This document shows positions 7,143-14,922 of a DNA stretch of 15,690 bases, one piece after another (position 1 is the first letter of the stretch; each line of letters begins with the position of its first letter). The stretch spans positions 1 through 15,690 of the forward strand of contig CANBTO010000050.1 in assembly GCA_947372405.1 (NCBI GenBank), in the 5' to 3' direction. The DNA is from Verrucomicrobiaceae bacterium (GTDB lineage Bacteria; Verrucomicrobiota; Verrucomicrobiae; Verrucomicrobiales; Akkermansiaceae). The translations under genes and the position numbers were made by a program. Under the pieces are notes generated by a model. The model was not told the DNA's origin. It saw nothing but the letters and a program-made list of their open reading frames with translations, and made no database searches.

Positions 7143-7241
7143 AAAGAAGAGCATGGCGCTCGGCTGAAATATCGCTAAGACTACACGACGGATAGGGCAG
7201 TTGAACCTGCCGTCCATTCACCCAAACCAAACGACAAAATT

Positions 7242-7838
7242 ATGCAAACCGCCAACGTCAACCTGCCTATCACCGTCACGGTGCGGCACGAACAAGTGAC
7301 AGATGCTCTCCGCGAACACGCACACCGGAAAATCGAGAGTCTTCATCTCGACTACCCGCGGATCATCGAAGCGAAAGCCATTCTTGACGTGCAGAAAAAC
7401 CGACATGTGGCAGAGATCATTCTCTTTTGCGCGAACCACATCACCATCGAGGCCCACACCGAGGGCAAGGACATGTATGCGGCTCTCGACGAAACGATCG
7501 AGAAAATCGCCCGCCGCATGCGCAAACACAAGACGCGGCTCCTCAAGAAACACCGCCCGCACCGCAACGAATCCATCCGCCATCTGGACGAGCGCTATTT
7601 CAACGAGGAGGTTCTCGACCACCCGGAAGACTCCGTGGCGGATCCCGTGCCCTACATCATTCACCCGGATCACTACGCGATCCGCACGATGTACAAGGAG
7701 GACGCCATCATGCAGCTTGAACTCTCGGACCGCCCGTTCGTGCTCTACAAAAGTGCCCGCCGCGGCTGCCTGACCATCGTCTACCGCCGCAAGGACGGTG
7801 AATACTCCTCCATCGACATCAAGGAAGGCGACCTCTGA
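7242..7838 (+). CDS. hpf: Ribosome hibernation promoting factor, long form
   Basis: HPF binds the 30S decoding centre in stationary or starved cells. Long forms also dimerise 70S ribosomes into inactive 100S particles through a C-terminal domain. The 198-residue protein has the N-terminal S30AE/YfiA domain at about residues 1-105 (LPITVTVRHEQVTDALREHA, ITIEAHTEGKDMYAALDETI, KIARRMRKHKTRL). After a charged linker comes a C-terminal dimerisation domain at about 140-198 (IIHPDHYAIRTMYKEDAIMQ, RPFVLYKSARRGCLTIVYRR, KDGEYSSIDI). Short E. coli HPF is about 95 residues, so this is clearly the long type. Terminators on both sides suggest a single-gene unit with its own promoter, though I could not identify one. 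No Shine-Dalgarno is seen at ATG 7242. Confidence 0.94.
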   Translation: MQTANVNLPITVTVRHEQVTDALREHAHRKIESLHLDYPRIIEAKAILDVQKNRHVAEIILFCANHITIEAHTEGKDMYAALDETIEKIARRMRKHKTRLLKKHRPHRNESIRHLDERYFNEEVLDHPEDSVADPVPYIIHPDHYAIRTMYKEDAIMQLELSDRPFVLYKSARRGCLTIVYRRKDGEYSSIDIKEGDL

Positions 7839-7859
7839 TTCCCTGTTGCTGCGAATTCG

Positions 7860-7890
7860 GCCGGGTGGAAGAAATTCCGCCCGGCTTTTT
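7860..7890 (+). terminator. Strong intrinsic terminator after hpf
   Basis: GCCGGGTGGAA (7860-7870) pairs with TTCCGCCCGGC (7875-7885) around a GAAA tetraloop. This is an 11-bp stem with one T-G wobble, followed by TTTTT at 7886-7890. It lies 21 bp after the hpf stop. A textbook Rho-independent terminator. Confidence 0.92.
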
Positions 7891-7940
7891 CGTGCCGCCG
7901 TAAGGGCTATGTTACCTACGAATTTCCGGAAACTCACCGC

Positions 7941-7969
7941 TTTACAAGCAGGAATGCGACACCCATAGT
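7941..7969 (+). promoter_or_regulatory. Candidate sigma70-like promoter of secG
   Basis: TTTACA (7941-7946, five of six consensus) is followed by a 17-bp spacer and CATAGT (7964-7969, four of six). Transcription would begin near 7976, only a few bases before the secG ATG at 7979, giving a nearly leaderless transcript. It lies after the hpf terminator, where a new promoter is expected. Confidence 0.4.
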
Positions 7970-7978
7970 CCCGCGCCC

Positions 7979-8605
7979 ATGAATTTCGCTGCGATCAACT
8001 GGCTTTCCATCAGCATCAACCTACTGGAGGTTGTCTTCGTCATTGTCTGTTTCCTGATGATTCTGCTCATCCTGATGCAGCGTCCCAAACAGGAAGGTCT
8101 GGGAGCCGCATTCGGCGCCGGAGTGACGGACCAGGTCTTCGGAGCGCGCACCACCAATGTCCTGCAGCGCGGCACAGTGTATCTCGGCTCGTTGTTTTTC
8201 CTTCTGAGCCTTACGCTGGCAGTCCTCGTAGGCCACAAGAACAAGCAGATCCACATGCTCGCGCCGAAGCAGTTGGCACCCAAGGTCGAGGAGGCGAAAC
8301 CCGCCAAACCGGACGAGAGCGGCAAACCGAAATCCCTGAGCGAAGAACTCCCGGCGGATGACAAGAAACCCGAGGAGAAACCTGCGGAAAAGCCAGTCGG
8401 CACCCCGGAAGTCGTTCCTCCAGTGCCTCCAACGCCAGCTCCAGCCGATAAGACTCCTCCACCCGCTTCCACCACACCGGAAGGCAGCCCTCCAAAGCCT
8501 GCGGAAACTCCAGCTCCGTCCACGACTCCCCCCGCCGCACCTGCGGAGTCCTCCGCTCCCGGCAACACACCTCCCGTTTCGGAAGAAAAATCCGACAAAC
8601 CTTGA
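7979..8605 (+). CDS. secG: Preprotein translocase subunit SecG with long Pro-rich C-terminal tail
   Basis: SecG is the small accessory subunit of the SecYEG channel in the inner membrane. The N-terminal 90 residues are typical: a first membrane helix at about 10-33 (ISINLLEVVFVIVCFLMILL), the signature LMQRPKQEGLGAAFG with FGARTTNVLQRGT, and a second helix at about 65-85. About 118 further residues form a low-complexity tail rich in Pro, Ala, Lys and Glu, then Pro, Ala, Thr and Ser, without predicted fold. E. coli SecG is about 110 residues in total, so the tail doubles the size. The rhomboid gene starts 12 bp after the stop, so the two are probably cotranscribed. No Shine-Dalgarno precedes ATG 7979. 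Confidence 0.93.
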   Translation: MNFAAINWLSISINLLEVVFVIVCFLMILLILMQRPKQEGLGAAFGAGVTDQVFGARTTNVLQRGTVYLGSLFFLLSLTLAVLVGHKNKQIHMLAPKQLAPKVEEAKPAKPDESGKPKSLSEELPADDKKPEEKPAEKPVGTPEVVPPVPPTPAPADKTPPPASTTPEGSPPKPAETPAPSTTPPAAPAESSAPGNTPPVSEEKSDKP

Positions 8606-8617
8606 CGCTGTTCCAGG

Positions 8618-9844
8618 GTGACGGAAGCCGCCCAGAAAGAACTGGAAGTGCCGATTTGGGCACGTGAGGACGCTTTCCCAAAATCACCTTCCGGCTGGGG
8701 ATGGCAGGACATCAAAGGAAGGCAACACCCGTGCGGCACATCCAATGAATTGATCGAAGCCATCCGGATCGATCGCAGTGCCGGAGTGGTCCTGGCATGG
8801 ACCCCGGAACACCCGCACATGATCCTGCCCGAAGAGGTGGAGGGTGCCGCCGAAGCGGTGAACGCCGCGCGAAAAAGACGCGCCGCCGATGACCTGGCGG
8901 ACTCGCTGGAGAAACTCCGGTGGTTCGGTTGGCTGCTGGCGGGCCTCGCCGCCTATATGCTCTATCAGGGAATGGCCGTAGCCTCGCGCAGCGCCATGCC
9001 GCTGGAAAGTCTCGAATTCGCGCTGCACGGCATACTCAATTCCATGTCGATGGGCGTCGCCGTGCTGATGTTCCTGATCTTCGCCTTCATCCCGTGGTAC
9101 CAGGCGCGCAAGCATCTGCGGGAACTCGCGGACGGCGGAAATGTCGACATCGCGGCGCTCGTTCCCGTGCTGCGTTTCGAAACCTGGCTGGAACTTCAGA
9201 AAGCTCCGGTCACCCGCCTGCTGCTCGCGCTGACCGCGCTGGTCGGCCTGGCCCAGTTGATGCCAAGCGACGGCATCACCGCCGCCGGACTGGTGAAGGC
9301 GGACTATCACCATGGTCAATGGTGGCGGCTGTTCACCGCTCCCCTGCTGCACGGCAATCTGATCCATTTCCTGATGAACGCGTCCGCGCTGCTCTACCTG
9401 GGCAAGCGCATCGAGGTCTTCGCCCGCTGGCCCCATGTGCCACTCGTCTTCCTTTTTTCAGCCTGCTTCGGCGGAGAGGCTTCCGCCCGGTTTCTCGACT
9501 CCACCTCGGTCGGCGCCTCGGGCGGCCTGATGGGCTGGCTGGGGTTTCTGCTGGTCTTCGAATCGCTGCACGGCCGGCTGGTTCCCCGCAAGGCACGCCG
9601 CCGCCTGCTTGCCGGCGTGTTCCTAACAGGTCTGATCGGGCTCGTCGGCTACCGCTTCATCGACAACGCCGCACACCTCGGTGGCCTGCTCGCCGGCATG
9701 CTCTACGCCGTGATCGTTTTCCCGAAATCGTCCTCGCCCAGCCGACCGAACTCCACCCTAACAGACCGCGTCGCGGGCGGCCTGGCTCTCGCCGTGCTGA
9801 TCGGTTCCGCGGGTTTCGCCATAGTGAAGATCCTTCATGTTTGA
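8618..9844 (+). CDS. Rhomboid-family intramembrane serine protease with N-terminal extension
   Basis: Rhomboids cleave transmembrane proteins within the bilayer using a Ser-His dyad. In this 408-residue protein the core is recognisable: GQWWRLFTAPLLHGNLIHFL followed by MN (the HxxxxHxxxN region), SVGASGGLMGW with nucleophile S301 in GxSGG, and NAAHLGGLLAG with H353. Several hydrophobic helices surround these (about 190-212, 235-260, 268-290, 300-320, 328-345, 350-370, 385-405). Residues 1-100 are soluble, with an unfamiliar module (GWGWQDIKGRQHPCGTSNEL, then AWTPEHPHMILPEEVEG), followed by two extra helices at about 101-120 and 135-160 before the core. Both catalytic residues are present, so it should be active. 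I accept the GTG start at 8618 because it puts the gene 12 bp after secG and keeps the N-terminal module. The next ATG (8819) would cut into it. Confidence 0.9.
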   Translation: MTEAAQKELEVPIWAREDAFPKSPSGWGWQDIKGRQHPCGTSNELIEAIRIDRSAGVVLAWTPEHPHMILPEEVEGAAEAVNAARKRRAADDLADSLEKLRWFGWLLAGLAAYMLYQGMAVASRSAMPLESLEFALHGILNSMSMGVAVLMFLIFAFIPWYQARKHLRELADGGNVDIAALVPVLRFETWLELQKAPVTRLLLALTALVGLAQLMPSDGITAAGLVKADYHHGQWWRLFTAPLLHGNLIHFLMNASALLYLGKRIEVFARWPHVPLVFLFSACFGGEASARFLDSTSVGASGGLMGWLGFLLVFESLHGRLVPRKARRRLLAGVFLTGLIGLVGYRFIDNAAHLGGLLAGMLYAVIVFPKSSSPSRPNSTLTDRVAGGLALAVLIGSAGFAIVKILHV

Positions 9845-9885
9845 AGAAAATCCCAGAGGTGAAACCGCGGGTTTGATTGAAAGGG

Positions 9886-11718
9886 TCAGTTGCTGACGAC
9901 AAAGGTCCTTGTGAAACCCCGTGCCGCGGCAAAGCCATGGTTTCCGGGTTGTTTCACCCGGACGACAACGGTGCCCGGACCGGTCATGGTGAGCAGGTTG
10001 CCCGCCACCGTCGCCGGACCCGAGTCGATGGAGTATTGAACCGGCAGTCCCGAACTGGCCTTGGCGCGCAGCGTGATCGGCGCATGCCTGAACTTCTGCG
10101 CAGGGATACCCGGAAAGGTGATGGTTTGCGCGACCTTGACTCCTTCAGGTGTGAAGTTCGCAACCAAAGCATGATTCGTATCCACTTTGAAAGTGTAGGT
10201 TTTAAAAACGCTGCGTGGGGCTCCGGCTTCGGTCCAATTCAGAAAAACAAAGCCGGGGTTGGGCGTGCAGGTGACCGTCTTCTTTGTTCCGTTCACGACG
10301 TCACCGTCGCCCGCGACGCTACCTGCGTCGGGAGGAGATGCTGCCGTGGCGATGGCACTGTGTGGCGGAACGACCGCGCCGGGAGTCGCCACGGTAATGA
10401 TGTAATTCCGCTCGGCCACCGGCAGGCTGCCGTCATTCGCACGGATCTTGAACGAGTATTTGCCTGCTGTATTGGGCGTGCCGGAGAGTATGCCCGTGAT
10501 TTTGTCGAAGGTCATTCCCGCTGGAATGGTTCCAGTTCGACTTGCCGTGAAAGGAGCGGCACCTGCGATCACCAACTTGCGAGCGGGGAACGGCACCCCC
10601 ACTTCCCCATCCTGAACGTGGTCCACCAAGCCGACGGTTGCCACGGCCCGCGCTGCTGACATCTGTGAGCCGAGGAATTTCCCAACGATCACGGTGGTGC
10701 TGTAGGTGTTGGTCCCGTGAATGCCGTCCTTCGCCACGACATCGGCAAGCGCTTCACCGGTTTCCGGATCGATTGGTCCGACATACGCGTAGAATTCGTA
10801 ACGCCGTGTGATCACCTCGTCGCCTTTCTCAAGCGGTTCCGGCGCTCCCTGGAGTTCCCCGTTCTTGCCACCACCCACGGCGGCGAATTCGGTTTGAAGA
10901 AGCTGCCACTCCATTTCCACTTCCGCTGGCTCCTGGTTCTCCCAGCTTGCGGCGTTTTTTGGATAAACCTCGTCCTTGGTCATCAGATCGCGAAGTTTCA
11001 CGTCCCGGTTGTTGTGGGTGGATGTGCGGATTTCCTTCACCCAGCTCGCATGGCCGAACTCAAGAACGGTGGGTTCCACCTCCGGCGGAACAATCACCGC
11101 CTGGATTTTGGCTGGCACGGCGGCTACGGGAGGGATGTAGCTGAAAACAGGAGTTCCTACGGAAACCGCAGGGCCTTGCACGAGGTTTCCGCTACCATCA
11201 TCCATCAGCCAGTGATACTTGATGTTGCTTGGCACTCCGGAATAACCGACGCCGAAATGTTCGCCCCCGAAATTCACCGAAGGATCGGTAAACTGGTGGC
11301 CTTGCGTCGGCGCGATGGGAGCGGCTGGAATCGCCGTGAATGCCGCCCAGTCACCCGTAGGGGTTTTGCCGCTCTGATACTCCACCAGAACTTTTGGATG
11401 GAGTGGATCGGTATTGTCCTCGGAGATTTGAGGGGTGCCGTAGTGGTTCCAATCGAACGTGTAGGTGATGTCCGTGCTGTGGATATCGTCCAACTCGATT
11501 TCAAAGCCGTGGCACTCCGAACCGGTGTCATTGACCGCATCGAAGTTGTTGATGCTGCCATAGGCTTGGCTGGCCTCAAGGCGATTGCCACCGATCGCCA
11601 GCAATCCGATGGAAGAGGCGAGCGCTACGGCGCGGAAAACGGGTAAACTTTTTGATCTGCCGCATGCTGGGATGAGCGAGGCGGAGCTAACGACAGGCAA
11701 TCCGTGGAGGTTTTTCAT
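9886..11718 (-). CDS. Secreted multidomain surface protein with He_PIG Ig-like and InlB-like repeats
   Basis: The 610-residue product starts with a long signal sequence: a polar stretch of about 25 residues, then a hydrophobic segment at 27-43 (VFRAVALASSIGLLAIGG) and likely cleavage near A49. Residues 50-365 match no family I recognise. At about 370-440 there is a putative-Ig (He_PIG) domain with FPARKLVIAGAAPF, GTIPAGMTFDKITGILSGTP and YSFKIRANDG. At about 450-520 there is an InlB-type beta-repeat (PDAGSVAGDGDVVNGTKKTV, PGFVFLNWTEAG, NHALVANF). At 525-605 there is another bacterial Ig-like unit beginning QTITFPGIPAQKFRHAPITL. No LPXTG, PEP-CTERM or obvious type IX sorting tail is seen. Proteins with this module set are usually surface or extracellular adhesion or carbohydrate-binding proteins; that role is inference. 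The gene is convergent with the rhomboid gene, 41 bp apart. Confidence 0.78.
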   Translation of the reverse strand: MKNLHGLPVVSSASLIPACGRSKSLPVFRAVALASSIGLLAIGGNRLEASQAYGSINNFDAVNDTGSECHGFEIELDDIHSTDITYTFDWNHYGTPQISEDNTDPLHPKVLVEYQSGKTPTGDWAAFTAIPAAPIAPTQGHQFTDPSVNFGGEHFGVGYSGVPSNIKYHWLMDDGSGNLVQGPAVSVGTPVFSYIPPVAAVPAKIQAVIVPPEVEPTVLEFGHASWVKEIRTSTHNNRDVKLRDLMTKDEVYPKNAASWENQEPAEVEMEWQLLQTEFAAVGGGKNGELQGAPEPLEKGDEVITRRYEFYAYVGPIDPETGEALADVVAKDGIHGTNTYSTTVIVGKFLGSQMSAARAVATVGLVDHVQDGEVGVPFPARKLVIAGAAPFTASRTGTIPAGMTFDKITGILSGTPNTAGKYSFKIRANDGSLPVAERNYIITVATPGAVVPPHSAIATAASPPDAGSVAGDGDVVNGTKKTVTCTPNPGFVFLNWTEAGAPRSVFKTYTFKVDTNHALVANFTPEGVKVAQTITFPGIPAQKFRHAPITLRAKASSGLPVQYSIDSGPATVAGNLLTMTGPGTVVVRVKQPGNHGFAAARGFTRTFVVSN

Positions 11719-12354
11719 AGCCCGAACCTACAACTGCGCATATTTTGCTACAACCTGGAAAAGGTAAACGTTCGGTCACAATGGCGAGTAGCCACATCCT
11801 CCAAAACCGAAGTTGAACGATTTGAGCCAGGCACTCGGCATTAGAAGGTGATTTCCTGGCAGTCAGATCATTGCCACGCGACTCCGTTGCCCATGATCGC
11901 CTCACGGATGAATACAGCGTCCGCAGAATGACGAAACGCTGGAAACCGGACTCGCGCCGCCCTGATGGCCTCGGCTGCCGCATTCGCTATGATGAGGATT
12001 CTCCGCACACCTGAAGACAACTCCCTCCGTCCAATCATCCAACCGTCACACATTTTGGCACGCTCGGTGCTTCAACGCATCCGTCGCGACACAACAGGCG
12101 GTCCGACTGAGATGCCCTCGGGTTAATGGGTTTTCCCTTGGGATGATCAGTCGGGCCGCTTCTCTGCCAAGGATTCCTGACGGCGCAATTTCGGATTTTA
12201 ATCCAGCGGCATTCTGGTAGTGTTCACCGACCGCGATGCGTGATCCGCTGACCGGCTTTTTCACGAAAAACAGATCCACCACGCGGAGCACGCGCCAATG
12301 GAGGCAATGCCGCATGATTTCAGCAAACCGGGACGTATCACATAACCCATTTCG
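11719..12354. other. 636-bp stretch without a convincing gene
   Basis: This stretch separates two divergent genes (secreted protein leftward, membrane-anchored protein rightward) and must contain their promoters, but I found no hexamer pair good enough to report. The longest open frame is leftward, 12046-12438 (130 codons). It overlaps the start of the rightward gene, matches no family I know and has no signal peptide or repeat pattern. A second leftward frame (11868-12053) has an Ala/Arg-rich segment (ANAAAEAIRAARVRFPAF) that might be a decayed gene remnant. No tRNA, IS ends or strong hairpin were seen. Confidence 0.4.
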
Positions 12355-13323
12355 ATGAACTCCAAACGAACCCAAATCATCGCTGTCGCCGTTTTGCTGG
12401 CAGCCGCAATCGCCATCGTGGTCATCAAGCTTCAACAAGCCCCCTCACATGCCGCGGACGCCCCGGGCAACACCTCTGCCCGCGGCGCCAGCCCAAAAAG
12501 CGGCTCCGCCGATCCCGACACCGATGCGACGAACCCGAACGACGCCTCACGGTCACGCCCGCGGCCGGCAACAGCCAACGCCGATCTTGTGGCCAAATAC
12601 GGTGAATCCCGTACCCGATTGTCGAAACTCGTCTCGACGAACATTCTCGGCATCATGGACGACGTGGTTCAGATGGGTGAGTTGCTCCAGAGCAGCCAGG
12701 GCGCTTTCGGCGGAGGCGTGGGCATGGCCTTGGGCCGCCTCAACGGTGACTTGCAGCTCACTGACGCACAGCGCGAGAAAGCCAACACCGTCTTCAAGGA
12801 ATACCAGAAACGCCAGACCGCGAACGCGCGCGCCGCCGTCGAACGGCTGAAAGGAGATTCCACCCCGTTGATGAAACTGATGCTCGCAAGCGACGCCAGC
12901 TCTCGCGGTGAAATGACGGACGAGGAATACAAAAAGACCCAGGAAGAAGCCGCTAAAGGCTTGGCCGGAGTGATCAACCCGCTCGACCGGAAGAATTTCG
13001 GCGGCGGCTCACCGTTGCGGGATCCGGATTTCGTCAGTGGTTTGAAAGGTATACTGGATCCAGCGCAAAGCGAGAAGCTCGATGCCGAAATGGCGCGCCG
13101 CCAGTCCGATGCTTCGAAAGATCCCACCACGGTCAGTGGTGTGGAGGAAGGCAACATGGCAGGTCTGCCGAAGATGGATCTCGACAAACTCGACAAGTCC
13201 ATCGAATCCGCCCGCAAGGTGACTGTCGGCATCAAATCGATGATGGAAGGCATGGGTGGCCTGCGCGATGTGATCCAGGACCCAAGCCGGCAACCGGACG
13301 ACCAGCAAAAACCCGGCCAATGA
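12355..13323 (+). CDS. Membrane-anchored helical protein of unknown function
   Basis: I do not recognise this 322-residue protein. It has an N-terminal signal anchor (residues 7-25, IIAVAVLLAAAIAIVVIKL), a disordered Ser/Pro/Asp/Thr-rich linker at about 28-75, then a mostly alpha-helical periplasmic region. Two helix starts resemble each other and the LTxxQ pattern of Spy/CpxP-like proteins: LQLTDAQREKANTVFKEYQK (residues 133-152) and ILDPAQSEKLDAEMARRQ (from about 233). Between them is a charged helical stretch (MTDEEYKKTQEEAAKG) and a Gly-rich turn (KNFGGGSPLRDPDFVSG). The C-terminus is polar (DDQQKPGQ). Placement in the periplasm attached to the inner membrane is inferred. It is convergent with the sulfatase gene and has no same-strand neighbour nearby. 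The LTxxQ resemblance is weak and may be convergence of helical sequence. No Shine-Dalgarno precedes ATG 12355. Confidence 0.72.
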   Translation: MNSKRTQIIAVAVLLAAAIAIVVIKLQQAPSHAADAPGNTSARGASPKSGSADPDTDATNPNDASRSRPRPATANADLVAKYGESRTRLSKLVSTNILGIMDDVVQMGELLQSSQGAFGGGVGMALGRLNGDLQLTDAQREKANTVFKEYQKRQTANARAAVERLKGDSTPLMKLMLASDASSRGEMTDEEYKKTQEEAAKGLAGVINPLDRKNFGGGSPLRDPDFVSGLKGILDPAQSEKLDAEMARRQSDASKDPTTVSGVEEGNMAGLPKMDLDKLDKSIESARKVTVGIKSMMEGMGGLRDVIQDPSRQPDDQQKPGQ

Positions 13324-13493
13324 CCCTGGAACCACGGAAAGCACCAAAGTTCACGATGGTCGACGGGCAGGAGATCCAGCGTGGCACACCCCGTTGGTGA
13401 GGCTGGCATCCGCGATCACCGCTTGTCATTCGTGTCCTACCCGCGTTCGCGGTTTCGGATTTGATACGCATGCCCCGCCTTCATCCGGCGGAT

Positions 13494-14858
13494 CTAACGG
13501 GATTGCGGGAAATCCTCCCCGCGGAAGCTGCGGATCACGGATTGCTGCCAGGATTCGAGCTCCGCTTTCATCCGCTCCAGCACCTCGGGCTCCCTTGCCC
13601 CCAGGTCATGGCTTTCGGGACGGTCATTGGTGAGGTCATAAAGCTCCCACTGGTCAGGTTTGGGTTTGACGAGCTTGTAACGATTGTCGATCCACGCCGA
13701 GGGGCCGGAGTTGCTGCTGATTTTTCCGGCATCTCCCGCAAACTGCCACGATCCGAACGAGCGCGGCCGCCGGCTCATCCGGCCTTCAATCAAGGGCAGC
13801 AGGCTCACGCCGTCGAGCGGCACGGCTCTCTCCGGTATCAAACCGGTGATTTCGGTCAGGGTTGGAAAGATGTCGAGGGTGGCGGCGGGCACATCCGTGA
13901 CGGCGGGTTTCCTGATGACGGCCGGCCATTCGATCACGCAGGGCACGCGGATGCCACCCTCCCAGACCTGGCCCTTGCAGCCCCGCAAGTCCTTGTTGGT
14001 GCCGTGGGCATCCGGCTTGCCGGCCTCAAGCCAGCCGCCGTTGTCGCTGTTGAACCAAAGCAGGGTGTTCCCGGCCAGGCCGGCCTCGCGCAGGCTGGAA
14101 CGCAGCGTGCCGATGCTGCGATCCACCGCCAGAAGTTCACCGTAATAGCCCGAGCCACCTGCGGCCGCCCGGTCTGCGGGAAGCGGTTTGTGCGGGATGT
14201 GCGGGCTGCCGGACCACACCACGGCGAAAAAAGGTTTCCGGTCCGCCGCAGCTTTTCGAATGAACTTCAGGGCCTCCGCCACGATCACATCCGAACCATC
14301 TCCGGTGGTCTTCTCAGGCTCTCCGTTGCGGCTGAAGGTCCAGTCGGTCTCGAAGTAGTTGGAAACCGAAAACGATTCGTCAAAGCCCAACCGCAGCGGC
14401 GAGCGTGGATCGTCGGCCTTGATCACCTTGCCCGGACCGGACACGCCGTTGAGGTGCCACTTGCCGAAGTGCCCGGTACGATATCCGCCTTTCTGGAGGA
14501 TTTGCGCGATGGTGCGCTCCTCGGTACGGATCGGCATGCCGGGATAGAACACTCCCATGCGGTTGGAGTGCCGCCCCGTCATGATGCCCGCGCGGGTCGG
14601 TGAACAGCTGGGCTGCGCGTAAAACCGTTCGAAGCGCAAGCCTGCCGCCGCCATCGCATCAAGATTCGGCGTTTTGATTTTGGCCAGTCCGTTGTATCCG
14701 ACATCGCCCCAACCCTGATCGTCCGTCATGCAGAGGATGATGTTGGGCTTCTCCGCAGCAGCCGCCGCGAATGGCGATACCGGAAGGCCCAGGAGCAGGA
14801 TCGCGAACAGCGCCGATCGCATGATCCGCTTTCCGGTGGTGACACGTGATCTGATCAT
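13494..14858 (-). CDS. Formylglycine-dependent S1 sulfatase (arylsulfatase family), exported
   Basis: Family S1 sulfatases hydrolyse sulfate esters, here probably of glycans outside the cytoplasm. Counting from ATG 14858 (454 residues), the N-terminus is a signal peptide (RSALFAILLLGLPVSPFAAA, cut near A35). Then comes KPNIILCMTDDQGWGDVGYN with metal ligands D46 and D47. CSPTRAGIMTGR follows with C85 as the residue converted to formylglycine (C-x-P-x-R, R89), then GHFGKWHLNG with K133 and H135, a GSPHIPHKP histidine segment, NSDNGG with the remaining metal ligands, and WEGGIRVP. All key residues are present. ATG 14822 (442 residues) also leaves a complete signal peptide and has a purine-rich GGAAAG just upstream, so it is an equally possible start. 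The only longer candidate, at 14918, is a TTG. It follows the HEAT-repeat gene on the same strand. Substrate is unknown; a sulfated fucan or rhamnan would fit the BMC. Confidence 0.94.
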   Translation of the reverse strand: MIRSRVTTGKRIMRSALFAILLLGLPVSPFAAAAAEKPNIILCMTDDQGWGDVGYNGLAKIKTPNLDAMAAAGLRFERFYAQPSCSPTRAGIMTGRHSNRMGVFYPGMPIRTEERTIAQILQKGGYRTGHFGKWHLNGVSGPGKVIKADDPRSPLRLGFDESFSVSNYFETDWTFSRNGEPEKTTGDGSDVIVAEALKFIRKAAADRKPFFAVVWSGSPHIPHKPLPADRAAAGGSGYYGELLAVDRSIGTLRSSLREAGLAGNTLLWFNSDNGGWLEAGKPDAHGTNKDLRGCKGQVWEGGIRVPCVIEWPAVIRKPAVTDVPAATLDIFPTLTEITGLIPERAVPLDGVSLLPLIEGRMSRRPRSFGSWQFAGDAGKISSNSGPSAWIDNRYKLVKPKPDQWELYDLTNDRPESHDLGAREPEVLERMKAELESWQQSVIRSFRGEDFPQSR

Positions 14859-14922
14859 ATCAACAACTTCAACTGCTGGTTTCCGCGAACCATGACGCGT
14901 CGTGAGGCCATGCGGCAACCCA

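Noticed and set aside
9862..9874. Short hairpin AAACC-GCG-GGTTT between the rhomboid and Ig-like genes
   Set aside because: A 5-bp stem with a 3-nt loop and no T-tract is too weak to call a terminator.
10717..11646. 309-codon open frame on the + strand
   Set aside because: It lies antisense to the secreted Ig-like protein, whose signal peptide and He_PIG/InlB-like modules are clear. The + frame has no recognisable motif and is a codon-bias shadow.
13324..13493. Search for a bidirectional terminator between the 322-aa gene and the sulfatase
   Set aside because: Only short GC-rich hairpins (near 13441-13453 and 13475-13490) without T-tracts were found.
13461..14603. 380-codon open frame on the + strand
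   Set aside because: It is antisense to the sulfatase, which has every catalytic motif. The + frame is a shadow of high-GC codon use.
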